Source of the DNA: Panopea generosa
Taxonomy: Eukaryota; Mollusca; Bivalvia; Adapedonta; Hiatellidae
Length of the DNA stretch: 64,000 bases
Reading direction: 5' to 3'
Assembly: GCA_029582155.1 (NCBI GenBank)
Contig: CM055899.1
Coordinates: 71,849,719-71,913,718 of the forward strand
In this document: piece after piece, positions 42,930 to 55,260 of the stretch
How positions within the stretch are numbered: position 1 is the first letter of the stretch
How the letters are laid out: every line of letters begins with the position of its first letter
The notes under the pieces: model-generated
What the model saw: the letters and a program-made list of their open reading frames with translations, nothing else
Database searches by the model: none
Told to the model about the DNA's origin: nothing
Program-made: the position numbers and the translations under genes

Positions 42930-44550
42930 ACGTATCGATAGGTGCTATTTATTTACCGCCACATATGTTTCGATAGGTGCTTTATATATACCACCACATA
43001 ATATCGATAGGTGCTTTATATTTACAGCTACATAGGTACAGATACCTTTTTATATATTTATCAACACATATGTACCGATAGGTGCTATACATTTACCACC
43101 AAATAGGTACCGATAGGCGCTATATATTAACCGCTACATATGTATCGATAGGTGCTTTATATTTACTGCAACATATGTATCGAAATGTGATATATATTTA
43201 CCGCAACATAGGTACCGATAGGTGCTATATATTTACCGCTACATAGGTACCAATAGGTGCTATATATTACCGCTACATAGGTACCGATAGGTGTTATATA
43301 TTTACCGCTACATAGGTACCGATATGTTTTATATACATTTACCGACACATATGTACCGATAGGTGCTATATATTTACCGCCACATAGATATCGATAGGTG
43401 CTATATATTTACCGCCACATAATATCGATAGGTGCTTTATATTTACAGCTACATAGGTACAGATACCTTTTTATATATTTATCAACACATATGTACCGAT
43501 AGGTGCTATACATTTACCACCAAATAGGTACCGATAGGCGCTATATATTAACCGCTACATATGTATCGATAGGTGCTTTATATTTACTGCAACATATGTA
43601 TCGAAATGTGATATATATTTACCGCCACATAGGTACCGATAGGTGCTATATATTTACCGCTACATAGGTACCAATAGGTGCTATATATTACCGCTACATA
43701 GGTACCGATAGGTGTTATATATTTACCGCTACATAGGTACCGATATGTTTTATATACATTTACCGACACATATGTACCGATAGGTGCTATATATTTACCG
43801 CCACATAGATATCGATAGGTGCTATATATTTACCGCAACAAATATATCGATAAGTGCTTTATATTGACCGGCACATAGGTGCCGATAGTTGCTACATATT
43901 TACCGCCACATAGGTACTGATAGGTGCTTTATATTTACCGCCTCATGGGTACCGATATGTTTTATATATATTAACCGCCAAATAGGTACCGATAGGTGCT
44001 ATATATTAACCGCCACATAGGTACCGATAGGTGCTATATATATTAACCGCCACATAGGTACCGATAGGTGCTATATATTTACCGCCACATAGGTACCGAT
44101 ATGTTTTATATATTAACCGCCACATAGGTATCGATAGGTGCTATATATATATATATATATATTTACCGCCACATAGGTACCGATATATTTTATATATATT
44201 TATCGACACATATGTACCGATAGGTGCTATATATTTACCGCCACATAGATATCGATAGGTGCTATATATTTACCGCAACAAATATATCGATAAGTGCTAT
44301 ATATTGACCGGCACATAGGTGCCGATAGGTGCTATATATTTACCGACACATAGGTACCGATATGTGCTACATGTATATATTTACCGACACAAAGGTACCG
44401 ATATGTGCTATATATTTACCGCCACATAGGTGCCGATAGTTGCTATATATTTACCGACACATAGGTACCGATATGTGCTATATATTTACCGACACATATG
44501 TATCGATAGGTGCTGTATATCTACCGCTACATACCGCACCGATAGGTGCG
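42930..44550 (+). repeat. 35-bp minisatellite array, about 46 copies
   Basis: The unit contains ACATAGGTACCGATAGGTGC and TATATATTTACCGCC. A stretch of about 420 bp (12 units) starting near 42975 is repeated almost exactly from about 43396, giving two identical 61-residue minus-strand frames at 43163-43348 and 43584-43769. These are not genes. Confidence 0.95.
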
Positions 44551-44559
44551 ATGAAAACG

Positions 44560-45125
44560 AACTTTTTAAAATCTTTATATTTGATTATAGAACCATATTA
44601 CGTTGGAAACGCGTTGGTACTAGGATGCTTACTTGTATAATATCAATCTAAATGTTCTCTTTATTTTGAAGCATACTTCCTGCTGTTACACAATAGTTGA
44701 CTAAAACTCATCGACAATACCATGTATGTAATTATAATTTTCCTTCACCATTTTACATGTATGTGTATTTCTACGAAAAGTACTACTGAAGCACAATCAG
44801 AAGATCAGTTGAAACAATGGACAATACATACATAGGACAATAGTTTACTTCAAGTATTCTTCACAAGTTATAAGATGCATTTCCCATTTCATAGTGTATG
44901 TTTTAATATATACTTCATAAATACACCCACAGTAATAAGTCATTTGGAAACGGAGAAAAGGGCAAAATTAAAAATAATTTGCATTGTGTTCGTCCATTTT
45001 CAGCGAAACAACCTTCGTTCTAAATATATCGCATGTGAAGTAAGAATCAACGTCATCTTAACGTCTCACTACACAGTTACGCCATTTTCCCATGATAACA
45101 TGATTCTTACGCTTAAAAACAAGGC
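44560..45125. other. No gene seen
   Basis: AT-rich sequence with an open frame at 44875-45144 of no recognised family. Confidence 0.5.
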
Positions 45126-45126
45126 C

Positions 45127-45352
45127 TATGTAATTTGGTTTTGAAATATTTTTAAAATTGTTTATAGTACTTGTGATTTCTTGCTACAGATAAGTAGAGC
45201 AAAAGTTGGTATAGCATATACTGCAATAAGACATCACTGGTGTAATTTGGTTTTGAAATATTTTTAAAATTGTTCATAGTACTTGTGATTTCTTGCTACA
45301 GATAAGTATAACAAAAGTTGGTATAGCATATACTGCAATAAGACATCACCGG
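45127..45352 (+). repeat. 112-bp tandem duplication, two copies
   Basis: The block GTAATTTGGTTTTGAAATAT ... GCAATAAGACATCACYGG occurs twice with about five differences, so it is young. Confidence 0.92.
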
Positions 45353-45834
45353 TGTTAAAAAAGCGACTTTTATAGGATTTCAACATATGCATGTATTACA
45401 TGAACATTTGAGGACTTCTATTTTAAAAAAAAGTCAAGGTGTCACAGCACTTAAGATAAAATAAAAAAAAAGCACACAAAATAAAGTATATTTCTTTGTC
45501 AATTTAAGGGACACATTTCAGGGGAGAAATAACACATTATGCGAGTTCAGGAACTCATCCGTGATCTTATGTAAGCTTGGTGAAGATCAAAGGAATATAA
45601 CAAACGAAAGAGAGCATATAATTGAAATTTTCCACGTTACGTATTATAGGGAAAAATATATGTCTCAACGTAACGAGAAGCAAAATCATGTGCTTTTGTG
45701 GCAAATATGTGGTCAAGTGATTTCTGGCGTATATTTGCATACGACATTTATGTTAAAATAAATCAGTTCTAGTCGAGTATTCGCGCAAGTAACAACTAGT
45801 CATAAGTTAAAGCCGGAATGAAGAATTTGTTATC

Positions 45835-45930
45835 CATAGAATATGTACTCCCCAGTCCGTATTCTACGTAGAATTTCGACTCCCTGTCCGTAGAATATGG
45901 ACTTCTTCTGAAGAATAGTGACTCCCTTAG
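45835..45930 (-). repeat. GGAGTC/TACGTAGAAT repeat D, copy 1
   Basis: It holds TACTCCCCAGTCCGTATTCT, ACGTAGAATT and GACTCCCTGTCCGTAGAATA. The reverse complement occurs within 56628-56785. Confidence 0.7.
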
Positions 45931-46284
45931 CGAAGTTATTATTCTACAAGCTATCTGATTACAATGAAATCACACAAGCAACTATGGCATGCAATATAAC
46001 TGAATGTTATTGTTTTTGGCCGGTGCGTAAGCACTGGTCAAGCCGTTATTTTGAAGTCACCCGTCGCTTTTACTAAAAACCTAACAACTCAGCTGAAAGG
46101 AATTCAATCTACTCTGCCGATAACAAAGTGGTTCTATCGAATATGTTTGAAAATTGAATTTCAGCGTATTTAGCTATAAATCAATTGAATCATATATTAA
46201 ATGATAAACCTCGTCAATTAATCTATATGTGCTCACAGCAATAATTTTTAAAAAAATTTTTTCGCAAATATGTTTGCTATTTGG

Positions 46285-46505
46285 TAGTCTATCCCAGTCC
46301 TGATATCTCCCGAATCAGGTCTATGAACCTCCAATGAAAAGGCAGGGAATTCCATGCCTGTCCCACAATTCATAGCTATTCAACGCTTACCAAACTGTGA
46401 CGTCATTCAACTGACCAATCAAAGTGCTCAAATCCCATTCCTAGTTTACGGACCCAATCGAGAGAGCTTGGTCAGCTCTACAGACTAGTTATTTGGCGTG
46501 TAATG
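46285..46505 (+). repeat. Dispersed promoter-like repeat C, copy 2 (CRE + CCAAT)
   Basis: TGACGTCA at 46398-46405 and GACCAATCAAAG about 10 bp later, in the same order as at 41810. CCTGAT..ATCAGG at 46297-46317 is a perfect 6-bp hairpin. No open reading frame follows it. Confidence 0.65.
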
Positions 46506-46654
46506 TAGTAATACGTTTGTATAACTTCGACGTGACTGATGTTTAAAAGACCCCATATTTCCTGATACTGACAGCTGGTCATCAACTCATCAAATTGAGG
46601 ACAATCGGCAAAAGTGAGTCTTATTATTATAACCTACCTTACAGTTCTACTTAT

Positions 46655-47345
46655 CATAGGAAGCACTCAGAAACAAATTGTGAGCATAGTATGGACGCCT
46701 ATGGGTCCTTTATAAAAATTGTGAATTTAATGCCCCTTGGATCTGACGATTTGGCTCTTGGGAGCGGGTCAACTTTACAAAATCTATATAAGAGAAAATG
46801 ACAAAAAAACGTTGTTTCTTATGATTGAACAGACTTATTTGAATGTTTCTGGTGTGATTTGTTGTTGCTGACATGACGGTAATAGCTATGTGAATTTCAT
46901 GGTCCCGACCCCCATAAATTCTTAGGGGCGGTGCCAAAACAGTCAAATTCAAGGCTTACTGCAAAAATCTTCTTTTTATTATACGAAGCACTCAGAAACA
47001 AAATGTGAGCATAGTCATGGACGCCTGTGGGTCCTTTATAAAAATTGTGAATTTCATTTCTCTGGGTCTCACGGTTTGGCCCTGGGGGTGGGGCCTACTT
47101 TACTCAATCTATATAAGAGAAAATGACAAAAACTGTCATTTCTTATGACTGAATACTCATTTAAATGTTTTTTTGCGTGTGATTTGTTGTTGCTAACATG
47201 ACGGTTAATGCGTATGTTTTATTGAGTGCCTCATTTATGAGGTCTATGAGTCTGTCATAAAATTGTGAATTGCATGCCCCTGGGTCTCACGGTTTGATCT
47301 TACGGTGGGTACTTCTTTACTAAATCTATATAGGAGAAAATGATA
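46655..47345 (+). repeat. Tandem repeat, about 323-bp unit, 2-3 copies
   Basis: The phrases GAAGCACTCAGAAACAAA, GGACGCCTRTGGGTCCTTTA, AAAATTGTGAATTT, CTATATAAGAGAAAATGAC and GTGATTTGTTGTTGC recur at 46660 and 46984, with a third decayed copy from about 47210. Confidence 0.8.
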
Positions 47346-47464
47346 TGATTTGTTGATGCAGATATGACATTCAAAATCCATGTTTGAATTTTAACCGCTT
47401 TCCGAAGGACAGAAGTTGGAATTCAGATTCATATAGCTTTATGTCATTGAGGATAATCAGGTGA

Positions 47465-49070
47465 CCGTTAAGGCCCATGGACCTTTTGTTAGCTCTACTG
47501 GCCAAAGGCCAGAAGGCCTTATGCGATAGCGCTTTGTCCGTCGTCTGTCGTCCGTTAGCAGCACTTTCTCTGAAACCACTTGGCCAGTTAAACTCAAACT
47601 TAACATGGATGTTTCTCATAATTTGGTGATTATACAGAAGATTTTTTTTATTATTTTAATTTAAAATTTAAGCCACCTTATTTTAATTTAAAATTTAAGC
47701 CACCGTTACTAAAATAGTATAAAACTTAAAAAAAATCTTCTTCTCATGAACCGCAAAACAGATTGTGAAAATATTTATGTAGTAATGGTCACCAACTATA
47801 GTTCTATTATTTTTGTTCAAATGGTGTCCCTAGGATTAAAAATGTCCCCACCCCGAGGGCTCAATTAGGGGACACGTGATTATAACACTCATTAATAAAA
47901 AATATTTTAAAATAGAACTGATATTGCCTATATGTTCACAGAAGCATTGTTTGGTCAAGGAGATTCAGATTTGTATAAATAACTGAATTCCACTGTCTGA
48001 AGGGCCCAAAAATGATAAAAATTGGGAATTTCAAAAGTCTTTCTCGTAAGAATCAGTCAGACCAATCTGATCATATTTGGCATTAATTATCACTATGATT
48101 AGGGGTTTGAATCAAGATAAGAATCAAGGAACTAGTATTTATAGGGGCTCTGTGAGGGGACTTGGAGTTTTACATAGGGATACAATGGGAAAACCGAAAA
48201 TTCTCATTTTTTCACCCATTTGTGCAAAAATATTATTCAATTTGTTGAGTTCTGAAGCATCATTTAGTCATAGCAAATAGGATTTGGTTCAATAAGCAGA
48301 ATTAAATTGCCATAAGGGGCCAGGTGGGGTCACAAAAGGCTTAAATTTGAAATTTTCAACAATCTTCTCTGCAACCGGTCAGTCAAATTAGTTCATATTT
48401 TATATAAATTATCCCTATGAATTGGGGTTTTAAGCTTGTACAAATCAAGGGGATAGTATGTATAGTGGCCCTGTTAGGGGACTTTGAGTTTTACATAGGA
48501 AGTCTATTGGAAAACGGAAAATTCACATTTTTTTCATCTATTTGTGCAGAATTATTATTCAGTTTGAGTTCTGAAGCTTCTTCTAGTTATAGCAAATAAT
48601 ATGCTCAAAGAGCAGGTTTTAATTTCCATAAGGGGTCGGAGTGGGGTCTCAAAAGTATTAAAATTGAATATGTTCAAAAATCTTCTTCTCAACAACTAGT
48701 CAGTCAAATCAGTTTATATTTTATATAAAATTATCCCTATGGGTAGGAGGTTTGAAGTTTGTACACATCAAGGGGCTGGAATGGATAGGGTTTTGAGTTT
48801 TACATAGGAGTACTATGGGAGAACAGAAAATTCTAATTTACTCCGGCATTTTTGCAAAAACAATTTTGAATTTGAGATTTAAACCATTGTGTAGAATTAG
48901 CAAATAATTTTTGTTACATAAAGAGGATTGAAATTCAATAAGGAGCCGGAAGGACCCAACAAGAGTTGATTTTGTGAAATTTTCAAAAACTGATTAGTCC
49001 AATTTGTTACATAAAACAACAACCACTATTTACCAGTAGAATGTCCACAGACCCTCTTGGACCTCTTATT
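47465..49070 (+). repeat. Dispersed molluscan-type repeat with three about 320-bp internal units
   Basis: It opens with TTAGCTCTACTGGCCAAAGG CCAG (a short hairpin) and GCTTTGTCCGTCGTCTGTCG, then three tandem units (about 48050, 48370, 48690), each with CAGTCARAYYAGTTCATATT, ATCCCTATGAATTGGGGTTT, GAGTTTTACATAGG and TTTGTGCAAAAATATTATTC. It ends near GGACCTCTTATTG. Class not determined; no transposase frame. Confidence 0.7.
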
Positions 49071-49859
49071 GTTTTTTTTTAATTTTCAAAAATCTCCGAC
49101 GACAGTACATGGTCAAGATAATTGGGGTGTAGCATCATCTCATGGTATGTCCTCTTTGGTCCAGTTTTTGAGTTGCCAGAGAAACTGATATTTAAATGCA
49201 TTGTGACAAAACTTTCACTGTAGTAGAGATATCACAATCTGAAATGATGTCATTACTGTAGACTGAAGTTGTTAGACAAAAAGAGTGTTTGTGCCTAGAA
49301 AACATTTTTTTCAACCATTTGTTTTTGCTGTATTGTGAGAAATAAATTCAATAATTGGGTGGAAAAGGGAAAAATTAAAACCACTCTTCCTTATTATACT
49401 TTCTTCGTGAACCTTCAATAAATATTTCCCCATAAAAACATGCACCGGCCACCAGTACCTGAAGTACTTTGATGTTATTTGTTAATATACATTTAAAAAT
49501 GCAATATAAACACCTTGGTGATAGAATGCAGTTGTCTCGTGTTAATTCAGAAACGACTTAAACAGCAATTAAGTAATAGAGAGACTTTTTGTTGCCATTT
49601 TTCATTTCTGTATCTGTTGGTGCGATTTCCCAGTTGCATACTGCTATGGTAGAGCTGCTTTCATCCTGCCGGCGTCTTTGCTGTTCTTTGCGGCTAAGGT
49701 CACTTTAATAAGAACCCAGACGCGTTGTCGGTACAATATTAAACTTGAAAGGCATTCAAAAAGGGGAACTTTTAGTGTCAAACTACTTATTTATCCGCTA
49801 ATTAGATGGTACTATAGCATAGCCTGTCAATGAGACCGCAGCAACATCTTTGTTTCTGT

Positions 49860-50100
49860 CGGCATGGATCCCCAAACATATGAGGATATTAAATCATTTG
49901 TATTGCATAAGATGTTTCCATCGGTGGGGGTAAGCAAAGGCGAAAAGGCTAACTTTAGGATAATGTGTTCCAGATTTGAAGTCAAAGGCGGAATTCTTTA
50001 TTTTTGTGAAAAAAAGTAAAACTGCTGAGAGTAGTGAAGGATGGCGAAGTTGACAAAATCCTGGAAAGTCTGCATCTGGACAAGCATGGCGGGGGCACAT
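49860..50100 (+). pseudogene. Ginger1-type N-terminal segment (right copy)
   Basis: It corresponds to the left-arm frame at 32598-32296 and leads to the HGG segment of the zinc-binding motif, followed by a donor-like GT. It is less well preserved than the left-arm copy. Confidence 0.6.
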
Positions 50101-50221
50101 GGGTATTGTAAAATTGTAAGTGCTAATATTATTTTTATGGGTACTGTAAAATCGTAAGTGCTAATACTTTTTCTTTTTAAATTGTTTTTGCTTTCATAGA
50201 TCTTTCAACATGCATGCAGTC

Positions 50222-50412
50222 TACTGCGGTCTAGGTGGCCATTATGACTAAGGCGCTGAGGTGTGAAAACAGAGGGTCAGAGGTTTGATCCGGGTGTCGT
50301 ATTGAAAATTCATCCCCCTAAATCACGCCGGAGCGAGTTTTCAGTGAATTTTCCACTTTATAAAAAATTATCCCCCTAATGAAAAATCACCCAGGCTACT
50401 GTATGTGAAACT
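50222..50412 (+). repeat. tRNA-derived SINE in the right arm
   Basis: GGTCTAGGTGGCCATTATGA (A-box region), AGAGGTTTGATCCGGGTG (B box), AAAATTCATCCCCCTAAATC and a CAGGCTACTGTATGTGAAAC end. The counterpart of 32055-32250. T- and G-rich runs follow (a run of 15 or more G at about 50484-50499). Confidence 0.82.
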
Positions 50413-50849
50413 ATGTTTTTTTTAATATTTGTGTTTTTGTTTTGTTTTTGTTGTTGTTGTTGTTTTTTTGTTGTTTTTTTTTTGGGGGGGGGGGGGGGTG
50501 TAGTTTTTTTTATATAAGTATTTAAATGTGACATTATAATTATACATTTTTTAAAACTATAAAATAAAACTTAGAAGGTTGTTGAGAAGGGGGTGGGGCG
50601 AACATTCTACGCTCCCTTAAATGTGCATTAAAAGCTTTTTAGGTCAATTTTAATAACTATATTGATATATAGAAACGTGCAGGGTTTTTCTTTTGATACG
50701 TCATAATTTGAGCATATTGCGATATTTTTTCTCTGTCATTTGCAATAAAAAGTTGATATAACGGCAAATATTTGACGTACGTGTATCTACGTCAAAAATT
50801 TAGTTTTGTAGAAGGCATATTATTTATCTTTTAAAAAAAATCATGGGCG

Positions 50850-51230
50850 GATGTTGGGAAGGAGGAAGGGAGAGCATATGTACACGCTTTATGCTCATCA
50901 CCAGTCTCGGTTTAGGAGGGAATACGGAGAGGAAACGCAAGTGTGTTGGTGAGTGAGTGGGTTGGTGAGAGGGAGGGAGCGTGGGTTTGTGGGTGGGTGG
51001 GAAGTAGGAGAGGGAAGGTAGGGCGATGGGTGGGTGGGTGAGAAGGAGGGAGGGATGGAGGGAGGGAGGAAGAGAAAAATGATGGGATGGATGAATGGGT
51101 GTGAGGGAAGAACGGACGAACGGAGTGAGGGTGTAGATGGTATTTTACACACCTTAGACACATCACCAGCCTCAGTTTATGAAGGAGGGGGAAAGTGTGG
51201 GTGGGAGGGGGGGGGGGCGGTGGGCGTTAT
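50850..51230 (+). repeat. Polypurine array, right arm
   Basis: GGGAAGGAGGAAGGGAGAG-type sequence with ACGCTTTATGCTCATCACCA and ACACCTTAGACACATCACCA spacers. The counterpart of 31400-31835 in inverted orientation. Confidence 0.85.
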
Positions 51231-51399
51231 TATCTCATACTTCAATAAAGCCCTGTTGCACTGGAGAGAGTTTTGTACGTGCTGCTTTTTATCGCGTTGC
51301 TTTTATCAGATAAGAATATACATAATTTACAAATGCCGCTCAAGAACACGTTGAACAATATTGCGGCTTTGAGCAAGAATAAGAAGTTCCCTCCCAACC

Positions 51400-52035
51400 A
51401 ATCTCCCTCCCTCCCTCGTAAGCAGAGACTGGTAATGTGCATAAAGTGTGTACAAACGCCTTCACTTATTCCCACCATCCCACCGTCCGTGCTCTCTCTC
51501 CTACCCATCCACAATCCCTCTCTTCATCCCATTTTTCTCTCCCTCCCTTCATCCACTCACAACCACCCCTCCCTTCATCCCTTCCACCCTACCTCCCATC
51601 CACCCTCCCCTCCTCCCTCGCAAAAAGATTGTTGATGTGCATAAGGTATGTACAAACGCCTTCTCTCCTTCCCATCCTCCCACCGTCCGTCCGTCGCTCT
51701 CTCTCTCTCTCTCTCCACCCCCCCCCCTCTCTTCATCCCTCTCATCCACCCCCTCCCTTCATCCCTCTTTCCCACCCTCCATCCGTCCATTTTTTTCTCC
51801 ATCCATCCCCCTCCCACCCATCATCCCACCCGCCCATGAGCAATCCCTTTCACCCATCTACTCACCTTCCTTCCTACCCCTGCTCCATCCTTCTCTCCCA
51901 CCCTATCACTCACCTTCCCGCTCTTCTTCTCTGCCTCCATCCTTCCACCCATTCCCCCTCCTTCCATCTCACCATCACTCCCTCCCTCCCACCCATCCAT
52001 CTTTTCTCCATTACCCTACTTTTCTCTCCCACCGT
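51400..52035 (+). repeat. Polypyrimidine array, right arm
   Basis: CCCTCCCTTCATCC-type sequence with GATGTGCATAAGGTATGTAC spacers at about 51437 and 51632 and a (CT)n run at 51695-51714. Long open frames rich in Pro, Ser, His and Leu result from composition. Confidence 0.85.
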
Positions 52036-52609
52036 CTCGCGCTCCAACATGCGAGGCATGTGTCCGCTACGTTAGCGACGTGTAGACGTGACAGGAAGTT
52101 AGCTGGTGGTAGTACCGTCATAAGAACAGTAACGCACATACTCCTCATATGGACGACTTGACGATCCTGGCGTCGGAGTACGAACGAAGCAGTCGGTACA
52201 AGGCGACATAAAGCGCCAGATAACTCAGTACAGAGTTCCAGGGAAGATAACCCTGTTTATAGAGCCATCGCCACAAGGGACGGTTGACGCTAAATCTACG
52301 ATAATCCGGACGCGGTAGTTGTATCTTTAATACAATATTAGTGTATTTTAATAACAGTTTTAACATTCATATGATGTAAGCAGTTTGGATCGCGATATAG
52401 ATATACGGAACGTGTAGGAGAAAGAACTGTGTAAAAAAAAGTGTTATTCCCACCATAGGACATTTTTAAACCAGCTGTGTTATTTTGTTGAGTAATTTGC
52501 TTTAAATTGTATAAAATGTATAATTGTATATTCGTAATTTTTTTCGTGTAAAATTAAAATTGTCGATTGGTACTATATGATATCGCAAAATCGTTTCTGT
52601 GTTTTACAG

Positions 52610-52810
52610 ATGGAAGAAAATCCGGGAACGATATTATTGGAAGGGTTCGTTTGAAGATGTGAAACGCTCTGTAGAAAAGTGCGACACATGCCTGAGAAAG
52701 GGATCTCATCAGAAGGCCAAGAAACCACTAAGGCAGATAGCAGTCTCATCGACTGCGTTCCAGCAAGTCGGGGTGGATTTAGTTGGACCATTGGAAGAAA
52801 CAGCAAACGG
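52610..52810 (+). pseudogene. Integrase zinc-binding half and first DDE motif
   Basis: An acceptor TTTTACAG precedes IRERYYWKGSFEDVKRSVEK, then CDTCLRKG (the Cys pair of HHCC), FQQVGVDLVGPLEETANG with the first catalytic Asp in VDLVGPL, and a donor GTATGC. RYYWxG and CxxC are diagnostic of Ty3-type and Ginger integrases. Confidence 0.8.
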
Positions 52811-53254
52811 TATGCATATATCGCAACTGGTCAGTTATTAAAACCATTAATGCGTTTTACCTCTGTTTAACATATTACATTCATTAGAATCAATTACATT
52901 CTGCATAGTAATACAATGCCTTAAAGAAGAATTTGAACGGGGAAAAAAAAGGAAACAAAAATCGTTTTCATCCCTGTGTTATGTCATAGTCTGGTTAACC
53001 GAGGATAGTACGTTTTATTTTTTTAGATGACTATCTGCTCATCAATCTGTCTGACATAATTTAGATTTTGTAGATCTACGTATAATTTCAACTTGGCCAA
53101 TACACCAAATATAAAGAAAATGGTCTATTTAATGTGCTCTATATGGTCGATTTTTCTTTTTAATTATCATATAAAAAAATTGACATTTGTCTCCCTACAC
53201 ATGGGAATGTTATCATTTACTGGTGGAGAATGTGTGATTGAGTACTGGTTAGAC

Positions 53255-53455
53255 TTCATATACTCACACATATATACATACACACATTCACAAACGCATT
53301 CATACATACATTAACACATACATAAAAAGACATACATACATCGTACGTCCTTGCGTGCACGCATGCATACATATATGCATACACATGTACGTACAAACGT
53401 ACACACACACACACGCACACGCACACGCACACACACACACACACACACAAATACA
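53255..53455 (+). repeat. (CA)n / ACATACAT microsatellite in the transposon's intron
   Basis: Runs of ACACACGCACACGCACAC and CATACATACA between the two DDE segments. The Cys/Val-rich minus-strand frame over it is not a gene. Confidence 0.92.
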
Positions 53456-53511
53456 ATGTCATGCTTTTGATGGTTTATACGAACGATTCTGTTTGGACCG
53501 ATTATCTTGCA

Positions 53512-53772
53512 GGTAACAAGTACATTGTGGTCTTGACCGAATACTTGACGAAATGGGTAGAGGCCGAGGCCATCGTGGTCAAATCCGCGACCAGCGTGCT
53601 GAATGTTCTGGTCAAATTTATATCCAGGCATGACTGTCAAGAAGTACTTATCACCAACCAAGGACGGGAGTTTTGCCATTCTTTGAACGATTTGTTTTGT
53701 CAAAAAATGGGCATTGGCCATCGCGTGGCTTCTGCATATCATCCGCAGACAGGTGGCCACAAGGAACGCTAA
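53512..53772 (+). pseudogene. Integrase DDE core segment
   Basis: The acceptor ATCTTGCAG is followed by KYIVVLTEYLTKWVEAEAI, then FISRHDCQEVLIT, GREFCHSLNDLFCQKMGI and SAYHPQTGGHKER. These are the central beta strands and the YHPQTxGxxER helix of the RNase-H-like fold. Confidence 0.8.
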
Positions 53773-53779
53773 CAAAGAA

Positions 53780-54300
53780 CTCTATGTACCATGCTTTCTG
53801 CCTATGTAAATGATAAGCGAACGGACTGGGGAGATAAGTTGCCGTACGTTTTATTTGCATACAGAACAGCGGAACATTCATCGACCAAGGCGACTCCTTT
53901 TCATCTCGTTTATGGCAGACAAGCACGGCTTCCAATAGAACTAGAATTGTCAGCATCATCCACAGCAGCTGTGGACACGTTGGACAATTTGTCAGTTAGA
54001 TGCAATGTCTTCGTGCAATTGGGTTGCAGCAGAGAGGAAGCAAGCATCAATATCAAAGTTGTGCAGAAGAGGCAGACAAAAACATCATGATGCAAAAGCT
54101 AATCCCCACATTTTTGCAATTGGAGAAAATGTACTTTTGCATAATACAAGAAGACTTGCCAGGAAAGGCGGTAAACTGGGAGCAAGATGGACGGGGCCTT
54201 ACTCTGTCACGATAGTGAACAGCAATGGAACATACGCTCTCGATGGACTGATTAAGGTTTTTAATGGCAGTAGGTTGAAACTGTATCAGACTCGTGACAA
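53780..54300 (+). pseudogene. Integrase C-terminal region with GPY module
   Basis: It contains LSAYVNDKRTDWGDKLPYVL, FAYRTAEHSSTKATPFHLVY and GRQARLPIELEL, then in another segment FAIGENVLLHNTRRL and GARWTGPYSVTIVNSNGTYA. WTGPY is the GPY/F module, an SH3-like end domain of Ty3-type and Ginger1 integrases. A basic tail KKRKLVQ follows. Confidence 0.8.
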
Positions 54301-54540
54301 TGAAAACGACCACACCGATTGCAAACGACCCAGTGACAACAACTGTGAAAAAGAACTGCCCTTTAAGAAGAGAAAATTAGTGCAAGAAGCTGAAGTAGTG
54401 ATCACCGGGTGTGAAAAAGCCCAAAGCCAATATCTCATGAACTTTAAGCCAGTAGGTAGCAATTGGCAAGCAGAAAAAAATATCGTCCGGTCACAGCATC
54501 TGGGATGAACAATGTAATAAAGCGAGTACTCGCAAGATGA

Positions 54541-55260
54541 AACGAAATTCAAAACCATCGAAGGCTGTGGGAATGAGAGGGGATGGTAACTGTTTGCTTC
54601 GGATATTCAGTTACATTCTATTTGGCGTACAGTCTTAGCAGAAGTCCGTTAGAGATCAAGATGTGGCAATTATCCGGGGAAAAAAATGTTGGCTGAATTA
54701 TATAAAACGCAAACAACAGCATGAATACCTTGGTCGAATGCAACAACTTGGAACATGGGGAACAGAACTTGAAATCTTTGACTTCGCCACTATCACAAAG
54801 ACCACTGTCTATATATACAGCATTAACGGGTCATAAAACGGAAACGAAGGGTGGTTGTGGTTAGCGCATGAACCTACTAAAATACAAATATTAGTTCCAC
54901 ACCGTCTGAGTCGGCAATCTACACTGAAAACAAATACGGGCACTTTGAGCCAGTGTTTGATGTGCAGGACGTACAGTTGTCCAGATCCCCATACAGATGT
55001 ATCCGAGACTTCGTCCCTCAAACATACTGGCAATACATTACTGATGAGACGTTGAATTAGGCACTTGTTGACAACCGTGATGACGAAAAAATCTAGAAGA
55101 GGAAGGAACTCAAACAGTATTTGTACAGCACTTTAAAGACGCCCCATATGACTTGAAAGATCTGCCAAGAAAAGCCACGAAGATGGACCCAAATGTGTTG
55201 AACTTCCTTTGTGACTTGGAAAACCTAGAAAACAAGCTGAAGTACTACAGTAATTACTAA
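54541..55260 (+). pseudogene. OTU-type cysteine protease segment and C-terminal tail
   Basis: GMRGDGNCLLRIFSYILFG holds the OTU D-G-x-C catalytic motif. MQQLGTWGTELEIFDFATIT matches the conserved GTWGTELE block. YGHFEPVFDVQ holds the late catalytic-His region. The tail FKDAPYDLKDLPRKATKMDP ends at TAA 55260. OTU domains cleave ubiquitin chains. Their role in Ginger1 is not established. Confidence 0.75.

Larger units (their letters stand above)
49480..52062 (+). repeat. Inverted duplication, right arm (2.6 kb)
   Basis: It matches 33047-30297 in reverse complement. Unlike the left arm it continues at its 3' end into the rest of the integrase/OTU gene, so the right locus is the fuller copy and the left arm a partial duplicate. 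Confidence 0.88.

Noticed and set aside
52145-52366. Short frame rich in Arg/Leu/Tyr on the minus strand
   Set aside because: No domain recognised and it lies within the transposon's first intron. It is probably chance.
53256-53462. Cys/Val-rich frame
   Set aside because: Translation of a (CA)n microsatellite.
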